From: Micavibrio sp.
Lineage (GTDB): Bacteria > Pseudomonadota > Alphaproteobacteria > Micavibrionales > Micavibrionaceae
Reading direction: 5' to 3'
DNA: 14,255 nt
Assembly: GCA_027051315.1 (NCBI GenBank)
Contig: JALTZE010000164.1
Span: forward strand, 1-14,255
Shown here: one piece after another, positions 7,155 to 14,255 of the stretch
How positions within the stretch are numbered: position 1 is the first letter of the stretch
Layout: each line of letters opens with the position of its first letter
Made by a program: the position numbers and the translations under genes
The notes under the pieces: model-generated
The model's database searches: none
What the model saw: only the letters and a program-made list of their open reading frames with translations
Told to the model about the DNA's origin: nothing

Positions 7155-9182
7155 TTAAAATTTGGAGATTATATACCAACTCGCCCCGTTTGATACTATT
7201 GTTATGGCTTCGTACTGGCTGGATAAAGGTTGAGAATAATTATCAGGTCCTGCTCCGCCTTGTTCAGTTACCGTAATTGCATTTGTTGAAGAATCTGTTT
7301 TTTTGATAGTTATTGTTCTACCGATAGATTCAGCGGCATTTGCAGGAGGAAGTCTTGCTTCTAATGCTCCGCCAAAGCTGGAAAGTAAATATGTATCTAC
7401 GGCCATATCAATATTATAGACACCTGTCCCATCAAAAAATCTGGTATTACCTGCCATACGATTAGAAGATTTTACATGCCAGTTAGCGCCATTTGATATT
7501 ACGGTCATATAATCATATTGACCACCTAATGATTGAACTTTGCCATCGGGCCCCGTAGCATTGTCTTCGGTAATAGTTACAAGATTTTCGCTGTTATCTA
7601 ATTTTTTAATGGTTATTTCTGCTCCCGCAGCGGTGGAAGCGGCAGGAAGTTTCATTTCAATTGCACCGTTAGTGGCTGAAACCAGATGAATCGTATGAGA
7701 TAAATCTACATCTGTTATGCCTGCCGTATCTATATATTCGGTATCATAGCGCATTAAGGTGGCTTTGAGGTCAGATATAGAAGTTTTTCTTAAAGTATTT
7801 TTATCTGGATAGCCTGCATTTATTGCATCATAATTTCCACCTGATAAATCCCAAATTGCTGCACCATCAGAAGCAGAAAACAAATTCATAATCATTGTTT
7901 CAATTGAACCTGCTTCTAATTTCACATTAGGGACACCGTTACTGGATTCTGTGTAGATATTTACCAAAAGGGTTTTATTGCTTCCTGCTCCACAAGTAAA
8001 ACAGCTTTGGGCTGTTGCTCCATTTACATTGCTTTCACAATCGGTGAAGCTGTTATTAAAAGAGCCTTTTTCCACATAAAAACCATGTCCAGAAGTGGCG
8101 GCATCTAATGAATAAACTCTGACCATGTGAAAACGGTTAGCATTAGGAGTATCACCTGCTCCAGAAAGCTTTAAATGAACACCATTTACAAAAGGTTGAG
8201 CTATTAAGATTCTGGCAAAATTATTCCAATAGCATGGTTTTGCGCTGTCGTTATAACCATCTAATTCTATTCCTATTTGTGCCTGCCATATTGATATATC
8301 GGTGATAGAATTTTGTACGCATGAACTATCTCTTCCATAAAGTTTTATGCCTGCTGCTCCGTTTTCTATTCTTAAATTTGAAATAGATGTGTAACCTGCC
8401 ACTATTTCTATTGCATTAAAGTTAGAATTTTGGCATTTGATAATTGTAGTTTGCCCTGCACCAATAATTGATTGATTTTCTGATAAAGTTATGGGGCTGG
8501 TTATTAAATATGTTCCAGAGGGAATATAGATAGAATCATGAGCAGCAAGAGCTTGTTGGAAAGCTAAACTATCATCAGTTAGACCATCACCAACAGCACC
8601 AAAATCCATTACAGAGATAAAATCTGCCAATTTATCTGGTACAGTTCTAGTTATTGCTCCTGTTCCAGTAGCAGTAAAATCAGCAGGCATAGAAGAAGCA
8701 GATAAAGATACTGCAATTGGCTCGCCGCTTTCATCAAAGCCCAATGCTTTATTTGCCCTTTGAGATTTTGTTGGTAAAATATTACTGGCTGGTTGTTCAT
8801 AATCGGAATATCGTAACATTGTATTATTTTCACGGTCTATCTGCTGTAAAGATGCCATCAGATAATCAAGTTCATTATTAAGAGCTTTGGCAGATAGGCT
8901 GCCACCTTCCATAAAATCTGTTACACGTTCAATTGAAAGTTTACGCATCAAAGTTATGATTATGCCATTTGCAGGAGCAATATCAAAAGTTATTGTTCCG
9001 CCTTCGGTCTGCCCTGCTCCACTTACTTCAAACCCTGAATATTGCCTAGCGCCATCAAAATAAACGACAATATCTTCGTTTTTAAATATTGGAAAAGGAT
9101 ATGAATAAGTTAGAGTTACACCATCGGCATTATAACGTATTACCGGTTCTATGTCCGGCATTTGGATATGTTCTTCGGTCAT
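7155..9182 (-). CDS. phage tail spike/fibre: T7-like N-terminus, pectate-lyase beta-helix, duplicated C-terminal domain
   Basis: This 675-residue protein is the likely receptor-binding and depolymerising appendage. Residues about 10-115 resemble the T7 tail-fibre N-terminal attachment domain: a beta-rich part with YNADGVTLTYSYPFP (17-31), RKLSIERVTDF (80-90), then LNNELDYLMASLQQIDRE (101-118). A helical and linker region leads to VMDFGAVGDGLTDD (191-204), the hallmark start of the pectate-lyase_3 beta-helix fold, which runs to about 450. The C-terminus carries two related domains, about 490-573 and 589-675. They share the pattern LP-A...A...ITIKK.D.S....TVTE...GPD...Q.L..QY....ISNGA.W. AGGAA lies about 10 bases upstream of the ATG. 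Substrate specificity (surface polysaccharide) cannot be read from sequence. It sits between the tail protein and small unknown genes. Confidence 0.88.
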   Translation of the reverse strand: MTEEHIQMPDIEPVIRYNADGVTLTYSYPFPIFKNEDIVVYFDGARQYSGFEVSGAGQTEGGTITFDIAPANGIIITLMRKLSIERVTDFMEGGSLSAKALNNELDYLMASLQQIDRENNTMLRYSDYEQPASNILPTKSQRANKALGFDESGEPIAVSLSASSMPADFTATGTGAITRTVPDKLADFISVMDFGAVGDGLTDDSLAFQQALAAHDSIYIPSGTYLITSPITLSENQSIIGAGQTTIIKCQNSNFNAIEIVAGYTSISNLRIENGAAGIKLYGRDSSCVQNSITDISIWQAQIGIELDGYNDSAKPCYWNNFARILIAQPFVNGVHLKLSGAGDTPNANRFHMVRVYSLDAATSGHGFYVEKGSFNNSFTDCESNVNGATAQSCFTCGAGSNKTLLVNIYTESSNGVPNVKLEAGSIETMIMNLFSASDGAAIWDLSGGNYDAINAGYPDKNTLRKTSISDLKATLMRYDTEYIDTAGITDVDLSHTIHLVSATNGAIEMKLPAASTAAGAEITIKKLDNSENLVTITEDNATGPDGKVQSLGGQYDYMTVISNGANWHVKSSNRMAGNTRFFDGTGVYNIDMAVDTYLLSSFGGALEARLPPANAAESIGRTITIKKTDSSTNAITVTEQGGAGPDNYSQPLSSQYEAITIVSNGASWYIISKF

Positions 9183-9220
9183 GGATTTTGTTCCTGTGTT
9201 TATTTGAAGATTAATTAAAA

Positions 9221-11116
9221 TTAGTCGTTTACCTTGATTTCTGTGATTACAGAAAGCAGTGTAAATGGTAAGGGGTTATCTTGCTCTATCTTCCATAAAG
9301 GAGAAGTTAGTTTTGGCTGCCAGCCGATTGATTTTACACGAATATCACCAGTTATAGATGGAGGTGGAGAGCCTAAAGTTACTTCATTAGTTTCACGTAA
9401 AGGAATATCATTCATTCCTCTACCTGTATCAAGTTTTAAGGCAGAAGTATCTTTGATACGAAAAATTGCTTCGATAAGCCTGGCCATACGCCCTCCTCCT
9501 GCTTCGCTGATAGTGCTTGGTGGAAGAGGTTCAATTATATGAGTGTAAGGAAGACCAATTTCAACATTACTTACTTCTTCTGGAAGTGTTACTTGCCCAG
9601 AATTTACAGTTAAATCAGGATAAACTATGCCATCCCCTATTGCTGTTACTTTACGACCTTCTAAATGAGATAATCCCAACCATGTGGCTGTTGGGTTAGT
9701 TGCGGTACCACTTAGGGCTGCATCTAGATTTAGAGCATCGTCAAATTGCTCTATTGAATAAATACCACCTCTATCTATTAGAAGATATACATCTTCTCCT
9801 ACTATAGTTACGGATTTAACCAAACCATCAGTTTCATGCAATGTCCATGCTGCTACTTGTTCGGCGCGGTAATTAGTTAGAGTTGCAAATTTACCATCTC
9901 CTCTGATTATGAAGAGCAATCTTCTTTTTTGGTCAAAATCTTGGTCTACTGGATTTATTATCAAGTGGCGGGAAAGTAGTGAAAGGTCAGTTGCTTGGTA
10001 GGCTTGCTCAACATCGGTGTAGAGAAATTCACGAATTTCCTGTTTATTTCTGGACATGAACAAAGTTGCGCCATCTACATCAACTGGTGGTATATAGCGT
10101 TCAATTACTGAACCTACTCTTGTTTGGCGTTTTAGCTGGACTGTTTGCGGAGTTAATGGGTCGCCTGTTACCATCCATTCTGCTCCGCTTGTAAATACTT
10201 GTAAGTGGCGACCTGAGAATATTCCTCTTATGGCATTTACCTGATTGGAAAGGAGGGCAAATTCGATAGATTCATCATCTAATCCTGTACCTAAATCAAA
10301 ATTGAATAAATTACCAGATTTAGAAAACCAAATACGGTTAGGAAGGTCTCTTGAACCACCGATTACTAACCTATCTTGGTGAAAAGCTACGGTTATGGGA
10401 TAGCCACGTACAGGAGAAAATGCTTGCTCCTGCCAATCTATCGAGGGGGAAGTATCGGTAAGTGTACTTTGCAAAGTTACCGTTACTACGGTTGGGGAAT
10501 CATAAGCGATTATATCGCATTGTATACCCCTGAATTTAAGTTTTGTTCCAATATGACCAGAAGTAAAAATATCAGAAGATGATGTTAAGCTTATTGTTCC
10601 GCTAGTTCCTGATGGGGTTAAGGTTACTTCACTATCAGCAAATTTATAATATGGTTGGTATAATATACCTTTATCGGTAAAAAAAGTCCAATCTTGTAAT
10701 TCCCAATTTGATGCCGATAATCTTACCATTTTTTTTGGTATAGTTTCTGGATGAGTAAGAAGTAAAGTATCAGCACTTTGTGTCCATGCTATTTGTGGAA
10801 TTTGAGCATTTGACCAAGGGGTTGATAGTTCAGTAATTTTTACTCCATCAAGATAGATATGAATTCTAAAATCAGTAATTACCAGTAAATATGTTTGTTC
10901 TGTATTAAATTCAAAGGAAACTAGCCTGCCCTGCCCCGGAATTGAGTCAATATGGCGAAGACCTGCTCTTCTTGATACTCCTCCTGTTGGGTGTATAAAA
11001 AGGTTACGTAGTTTCATAGCGCCATTATCATATGCTCGTAAATCACCTCTTCCCAAAAGTTCAGGAGCAACTTCACCAGCCGTGAATGTTGTTTTTATTT
11101 GTCTGATACGGGACAT
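9221..11116 (-). CDS. podovirus-type tail tube/nozzle-like or stabilisation protein
   Basis: This is a 631-residue virion protein. The N-terminus has FTAGEVAPELLGRGDLRAY (11-29) and then a PTGGVSRRAGLRHI stretch (43-56). This is the 'F..GE.(S/A)P.L.GR.DL..Y..G......F...P.GG..RR.G' pattern that opens a common family of podovirus structural proteins, often annotated as hypothetical, tail tubular or stabilisation proteins. The rest is beta-rich with propeller-like strands (GYPITVAFHQDRLVIGG, then EWMVTG). It probably forms the distal tail tube or nozzle beside the spike. GGAG 8 bases before the ATG supports the start. It lies between the coiled-coil virion protein and the spike, the usual order in such phages. 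Exact equivalence to T7 gp12 or P22 stabilisation proteins is not established here. Confidence 0.7.
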   Translation of the reverse strand: MSRIRQIKTTFTAGEVAPELLGRGDLRAYDNGAMKLRNLFIHPTGGVSRRAGLRHIDSIPGQGRLVSFEFNTEQTYLLVITDFRIHIYLDGVKITELSTPWSNAQIPQIAWTQSADTLLLTHPETIPKKMVRLSASNWELQDWTFFTDKGILYQPYYKFADSEVTLTPSGTSGTISLTSSSDIFTSGHIGTKLKFRGIQCDIIAYDSPTVVTVTLQSTLTDTSPSIDWQEQAFSPVRGYPITVAFHQDRLVIGGSRDLPNRIWFSKSGNLFNFDLGTGLDDESIEFALLSNQVNAIRGIFSGRHLQVFTSGAEWMVTGDPLTPQTVQLKRQTRVGSVIERYIPPVDVDGATLFMSRNKQEIREFLYTDVEQAYQATDLSLLSRHLIINPVDQDFDQKRRLLFIIRGDGKFATLTNYRAEQVAAWTLHETDGLVKSVTIVGEDVYLLIDRGGIYSIEQFDDALNLDAALSGTATNPTATWLGLSHLEGRKVTAIGDGIVYPDLTVNSGQVTLPEEVSNVEIGLPYTHIIEPLPPSTISEAGGGRMARLIEAIFRIKDTSALKLDTGRGMNDIPLRETNEVTLGSPPPSITGDIRVKSIGWQPKLTSPLWKIEQDNPLPFTLLSVITEIKVND

Positions 11117-11145
11117 TTTTTAACTCCAGTTTATTTTATAAATAA

Positions 11146-11667
11146 TCAATTCATGTATAAATTTTCTAAATCCTGTTTTTGCTTTAATTGAGTAGCCTGT
11201 AGAATATTTAAGGATTTTCTATTTTGTAAATTTTGGTTTATAGCTCCGAAACGAAGCTTATCCAGACTTTCCCTTTTACTTTTTTCATTATCGCTTTCTT
11301 GAAATAAACCTAGTAAGACTGCTTCTCCTGACCCTGAATTTGCTGATATGCCCGTTGCTCCGAATTTTGCGCGCTGTCTTGATATTGCTCTTTTTAATGC
11401 TGATTTTCTTTCTTTTTCTTGTAAATTTGCTGTTAGATTTATTTCATTTTTTTGCTGTTGCGCTTTTTTTTGTTCCTGCTGATATGCTAATTCTTGTTGC
11501 TTACGAAGCTGTTTTAAGGCCAGCTCTTGACGAGAGCGTAATTCTTCTCTTTGCTGTTTTTGTTCTGGATTTACAATCTTATTTATGGAATTTACCGTGC
11601 TTGCAACTTGTGTTGCTGCGGTTAGATAGGGCATAACAGAGCCCATTAATGATGCCATTTGCGCCAT
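11146..11667 (-). CDS. coiled-coil internal virion/ejection-type protein
   Basis: This is a 173-residue protein. It has a short hydrophobic N-terminal part (2-25, ASLMGSVMPYLTAATQVAST), a long Gln/Lys/Glu-rich coiled coil (about 35-95), then ALKRAISRQRAKFGATGISANSGSGEAVL (90-118). This last part resembles the 'R.R.ARFGA.G....GS....L' segment seen in small T7 gp14-like internal virion proteins next to tail genes in proteobacterial podophages. A role in the inner core or in DNA ejection is inferred from this and from gene order. GGAG 8 bases upstream supports the ATG. It is the first gene of the minus-strand run (11667 down to 9221). Directly upstream, where capsid, portal or adaptor genes would be expected, there is a tRNA gene instead. 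Confidence 0.68.
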   Translation of the reverse strand: MAQMASLMGSVMPYLTAATQVASTVNSINKIVNPEQKQQREELRSRQELALKQLRKQQELAYQQEQKKAQQQKNEINLTANLQEKERKSALKRAISRQRAKFGATGISANSGSGEAVLLGLFQESDNEKSKRESLDKLRFGAINQNLQNRKSLNILQATQLKQKQDLENLYMN

Positions 11668-11723
11668 TTTTTTCTCCGATTTTTGTTTAGATTAGGGGTA
11701 AGGATAGTATTTTGAACTATCTA

Positions 11724-11750
11724 TTGAATTATTTTTTGTTTTTGTATAGT
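11724..11750 (+). promoter_or_regulatory. possible promoter for tRNA-Ser
   Basis: TTGAAT (11724-11729) and TATAGT (11745-11750) resemble -35 and -10 boxes but with a short 15-base spacer. They lie about 30 bases before the mature tRNA 5' end. The -10 match is good and the spacing is suboptimal. In this AT-rich sequence chance matches are common. Confidence 0.3.
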
Positions 11751-11779
11751 TTATCGCTTCTTAAACCTTTATCACATGT

Positions 11780-11867
11780 GGAGACGTGGCCGAGTGGTTT
11801 AAGGCGCTCGCCTGGAAAGCGGGTTGGGGGCAACTCCTCGCAGGTTCGAATCCTGTCGTCTCCGCCA
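11780..11867 (+). tRNA. tRNA-Ser (anticodon GGA)
   Basis: This is a complete class II tRNA of 88 bases including encoded CCA. The acceptor GGAGACG (11780-11786) pairs with CGTCTCC (11857-11863). The discriminator is G11864 and CCA is 11865-11867. The anticodon stem CTCGC/GCGGG encloses CTGGAAA with anticodon GGA at 11814-11816 (codons UCU/UCC). A long variable arm (GGGGG.CAA.CTCCTC region) and the T arm with GGTTCGAATCC are intact. It is much richer in G+C than its surroundings, as usual for a chromosomal tRNA. It is on the plus strand, antiparallel to the phage genes on both sides. It could be a host gene marking a former integration site or a phage-carried tRNA. No second copy of its 3' end is seen in the window. 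Confidence 0.96.
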
Positions 11868-11917
11868 TCATATTTAAAGGTTCTCTATCATATATGAATG
11901 TAATATATAGAAATTAG

Positions 11918-12157
11918 TTATTCTGTAATTGATTCTATATAATCTAATTCGCTATAGCCAGAAATGTTATTTATTAAATCTTGATTAGTGGGTTTTGGAA
12001 ATCCGTATTTGCCTTTGATATTTTCTATATTTGCGTATTTAGTAGTATTTTGTAGATAGGCAGGGGTTGGAGTCGGGATAGATGAAATATATTTTTTATA
12101 TATTTTTTGTTCGGCTATTTGTGCTTCTTCGCTAGTATTCCAAAGTAGATATATCAT
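11918..12157 (-). CDS. small phage-type protein downstream of LamG gene
   Basis: This is a 79-residue protein beginning MIYLLWNTSEEAQIAEQKIY and containing KYGFPKPTNQDLINNISGYSELD. Small proteins with an N-terminal 'I.LL....EA..AE..I' helix and a C-terminal 'P.P....(L/M)..(V/I)SGY' segment occur beside tail genes of proteobacterial phages. I recognise the type but not a function. An in-frame ATG at 12172 also exists, but it lies on the ribosome site. GGGGAG followed 8 bases later by the ATG at 12157 makes the shorter form more likely. Its start follows the LamG stop by 2 bases, so the two are translationally coupled. It ends 50 bases from the tRNA 3' end. Confidence 0.65.
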   Translation of the reverse strand: MIYLLWNTSEEAQIAEQKIYKKYISSIPTPTPAYLQNTTKYANIENIKGKYGFPKPTNQDLINNISGYSELDYIESITE

Positions 12158-12159
12158 GG

Positions 12160-12942
12160 TTATACTCCCCATTTGATTGACAAGTGACGGGTTAGAGAAA
12201 TTCTTTCGTGATTGGTTAATGCTCTTTTATAAATAATTATTTCGGCGATAGAGCCGTAATATTTTCTTTGTCCTGATAAAGGTTCTTGTCCTACATGCAG
12301 GTAATATTCCGTATGAGCTGTGTTTATTCTTGATGTTACACCAGAACGAGAATCATACGAATTTTCTCCGCCGTATGTTTCAATATTTCCATCTGTTCCT
12401 GCTTCTATTTTTGTAGTAAAAATGGTTTTGTTATAAGAAGTATCAAAATTTACAGTAGAAGAACCTGAACCATTTGATATATCATTTATAAAGCTCATAT
12501 TATCACGTGGTTGCTGGATGAATATTTTTTGACGGCTGGTTGAATTCTCATAGGCTCCTAGTGATATTATACCATTAAAAGATGAGCCTGTAGTGGGGTC
12601 TGTTGCGTTTGTATGTTGGCACACCAAAAATATTGTAACAGAAGATGTCGCATTTATTATATTTTCATCAAGGCTAGTTGCGCTCATAAAAGAATCCGTA
12701 CCATTAAATGCAAGGCATTTCTTACTATTCCAGCTGATAAGGGCTGGCTGGTTTATTGCTGTTCCTTGAATAAGGTGATGGTTATTGCCTGATTTATCGT
12801 TGACTTGTGATACCAATCCTGCCGATTGAGTTATGGCTGAAAGGTCGGATATATCATACCATGCAATAATATCTGGTATATGTCTTGGGTCAATATATTT
12901 AGATTTTGGGCAAGTTAATCCCAATCCTGTTGATATTTTCAT
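12160..12942 (-). CDS. LamG/concanavalin A-like lectin-domain protein (phage tail-associated)
   Basis: This is a 260-residue beta-rich protein. IIAWYDISDLSAI (25-37) and VNDKSGNNHHLIQ (47-59) match the opening of LamG-like jelly-roll proteins that begin 'W.DA.D...' and '(W/V).DKSGN.HH'. CLAFNGTDSF (76-85) and GSIAEIIIYKRALTNHERISL (231-251, ending before TRHLSIKWG) are the matching late strands. Such domains bind carbohydrate and are frequent in tail fibres or virion decoration proteins of marine and host-associated phages. A possible AAGGA ribosome site lies just before the ATG and overlaps the hemN stop, but that neighbour is probably not native. It is coupled to the 79-residue gene. Surface adhesion is the likely role, with the ligand unknown. 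Confidence 0.75.
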   Translation of the reverse strand: MKISTGLGLTCPKSKYIDPRHIPDIIAWYDISDLSAITQSAGLVSQVNDKSGNNHHLIQGTAINQPALISWNSKKCLAFNGTDSFMSATSLDENIINATSSVTIFLVCQHTNATDPTTGSSFNGIISLGAYENSTSRQKIFIQQPRDNMSFINDISNGSGSSTVNFDTSYNKTIFTTKIEAGTDGNIETYGGENSYDSRSGVTSRINTAHTEYYLHVGQEPLSGQRKYYGSIAEIIIYKRALTNHERISLTRHLSIKWGV

Positions 12943-12951
12943 TATTTTTCC

Positions 12952-13896
12952 TTATACAGATTTTGAAAAGACTTTTTGGTTTTTCATTTTTTTAAAATAT
13001 TCATCAAATGGTAATACTATATTTCTAATAAGCAAACTTCCTGTTTTATTTACTTTTATTTTATCATCATTTATTTCAACAAGCCCTTCATCTACAAATT
13101 CTTGAAGTTCATTAAGCTCATTTTTAAATTTTTCTTTAAAATTAATTCCAAATTTTTCTTCAAATCTTTTTATATCAAAACTGAAATTTGCCATCATTTC
13201 CATTATAATGTATTTTCTAATTTTATCTTCTTCATTCAAAATAACTCCTCTAAAAGTCGGAATTTTTCCTGCATCAACAGCAGCTTCATAATTTTTTAAA
13301 TCTTTATAATTTTGAAAATATGCATCATCCGTTTCTGAAATAGATGTAAGACCAATTCCAATTAAATCAGCTCCCCCTTTTGTAGTATAGCCTTGGAAAT
13401 TTCTGTGAAGCTCACCTTTTTCTATTGCTTTGAATAATTCATCTTCTGGCTTTGCAAAATGGTCCATTCCAACCATTTTATAACCGTTACTTTCAAAAAA
13501 GTCTATAACATATTTAAAAATTTTAAGTTTCTCTTCCGGACTTGGCAGGGTTGTCTCATCTATTTTTCTCATACCTTTTTTCATCCAAGGAACATGAGCA
13601 TAATTAAATACAGCAAGTCTGTCAGGGTCAAGCTCTTTTACAAGTTCAAGCGTTTTTTTAAAACTTTCAAGCGTCTGATAAGGAAGCCCATAAATCAAAT
13701 CAATATTAATAGAGTGAATTCCTGCTTCTCTTGCTATATCTACGGCTTTCTTAGTCAAATCAAACGGTTGAATCCTGTTTACCGCTTTTTTGGTTGCTTC
13801 ATTAAAATCCTGTACTCCAAAACTAATTCTGTTTACTCCATATTTTTTCATAACATCCATATGCTCTTTACTAAAAAATCTAGGATCAATTTCCAC
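12952..13896 (-). CDS. hemN: oxygen-independent coproporphyrinogen III oxidase, 5'-truncated
   Basis: HemN is a radical-SAM enzyme that converts coproporphyrinogen III to protoporphyrinogen IX anaerobically in haem synthesis. The C-terminal 314 residues are present and align closely to E. coli HemN from about residue 144. They include the SAM-binding equivalents Glu2 (VEIDP), Gln29 (GVQDF) and Asp66 (NIDLIYGLP), LAVFNYAHVP, MVGMDHFAKPEDEL, LHRNFQGYTT and the C-terminal LLIRNI. The N-terminal third, with the CxxxCxxC cluster motif, is missing, so it cannot be a functional enzyme as it stands. The GTG at 13896 is an internal Val, not a true start. Homology continues upstream (FEKDA, TAA, IS). 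Lysine-rich composition resembles Campylobacterota such as Nautiliales. It is probably not native to the phage-bearing genome. Confidence 0.88.
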   Translation of the reverse strand: MEIDPRFFSKEHMDVMKKYGVNRISFGVQDFNEATKKAVNRIQPFDLTKKAVDIAREAGIHSINIDLIYGLPYQTLESFKKTLELVKELDPDRLAVFNYAHVPWMKKGMRKIDETTLPSPEEKLKIFKYVIDFFESNGYKMVGMDHFAKPEDELFKAIEKGELHRNFQGYTTKGGADLIGIGLTSISETDDAYFQNYKDLKNYEAAVDAGKIPTFRGVILNEEDKIRKYIIMEMMANFSFDIKRFEEKFGINFKEKFKNELNELQEFVDEGLVEINDDKIKVNKTGSLLIRNIVLPFDEYFKKMKNQKVFSKSV

Positions 13897-13935
13897 ACTA
13901 ATTTATGCATCTTTCTCAAAGTTTTTAAAATGTGA

Positions 13936-14087
13936 ATAAAGACCTGTGCCAAGTGTGTGATCATTAGTAGGACCAGTGAGTATGGAGCCGGTAGGTCCCT
14001 GGGATCGAGTCCAGTCAAAGTTGTCATGTTTGTCTTGAGTCCACTTGCAGAATCCATGTTCAAAGTTACAGTCGTACTGGGTGGCAG
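13936..14087 (-). other. partial animal exon encoding a MAM domain
   Basis: The minus strand encodes [24 protein letters not shown] followed by GPTG and [12 protein letters not shown] (in two parts: [10 protein letters not shown], then [12 protein letters not shown] and TGPTNDHT). This is the start of a MAM domain, an extracellular adhesion module of animal membrane and secreted proteins, with the usual early cysteine pair. It is preceded by a pyrimidine-rich tract ending in AG at 14089-14088, a good splice acceptor. The reading frame implies a phase 1 intron, typical for shuffled extracellular modules. The exon is cut off near 13930 where HemN homology begins. Which MAM protein it is, and the animal group, cannot be decided. 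Confidence 0.8.

Positions 14088-14255
<168 letters not shown>

Noticed and set aside
11712..11897. 61-residue plus-strand open frame
   Set aside because: It is the translation of the tRNA-Ser gene and its flanks (the well-known VETWPSGLRRSPGKRVGG artefact), with no ribosome site.
13102..13935. Plus-strand open frames rich in Phe and Lys opposite hemN
   Set aside because: Low-complexity shadows of the AT-rich hemN frame, which has strong family similarity on the minus strand.

Overview
The window is AT-rich and appears to be a composite of at least three sources. Most of it (about 1-12942) is a low-GC proteobacterial sequence carrying part of a phage-like gene cluster. The YggT/FolD pair, the 3TM holin of the family named after gene transfer agents, and the SleB-like hydrolase suggest an alphaproteobacterium, possibly rickettsial-like, but the sequence alone cannot fix the taxon. 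The last about 1.3 kb does not fit. It holds the 3' two thirds of a lysine-rich HemN gene resembling Campylobacterota (Epsilonproteobacteria), then a piece of an animal gene: a MAM-domain exon behind a splice acceptor, and intron sequence ending in a CA microsatellite.

Layout: 1-54 is the tail of an unidentified gene. 214-2759 (+) is a compact run of yggT, folD and nhaD. From 2788 to 11667 almost everything is on the minus strand. Read in transcription order, right to left, it gives a coiled-coil virion protein, a podovirus-type tail protein, a T7-like/pectate-lyase tail spike, two small unknown proteins, the large terminase subunit, a small membrane coiled-coil protein, a SleB-type endolysin and a 3TM holin. 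One small plus-strand gene for an exported or membrane-anchored protein (5864-6124) interrupts this run. A two-part inverted repeat separates it from its convergent neighbour.

A complete plus-strand tRNA-Ser(GGA) lies at 11780-11867. Beyond it are two more minus-strand phage-type genes: a LamG-like lectin protein and a 79-residue protein.

How the genes work together: the phage genes supply DNA packaging (terminase), tail and host recognition (tail protein, spike, LamG protein) and lysis (endolysin, holin, perhaps a spanin-like protein). No portal, capsid, protease, integrase, repressor or replication gene is present. This is therefore a partial, dispersed or decayed cluster, or the edge of one. 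The chromosomal genes cover membrane biogenesis (YggT), one-carbon metabolism (FolD) and Na+/H+ exchange (NhaD).

The HemN and animal segments are most simply explained as assembly or library chimerism from a host-associated sample. The animal exon and hemN happen to be in the same frame, separated by a single TAA. I saw no convincing new defence or mobile system. The points most worth checking are the chimeric joins, the split phage cluster around the tRNA, and the lone plus-strand gene.
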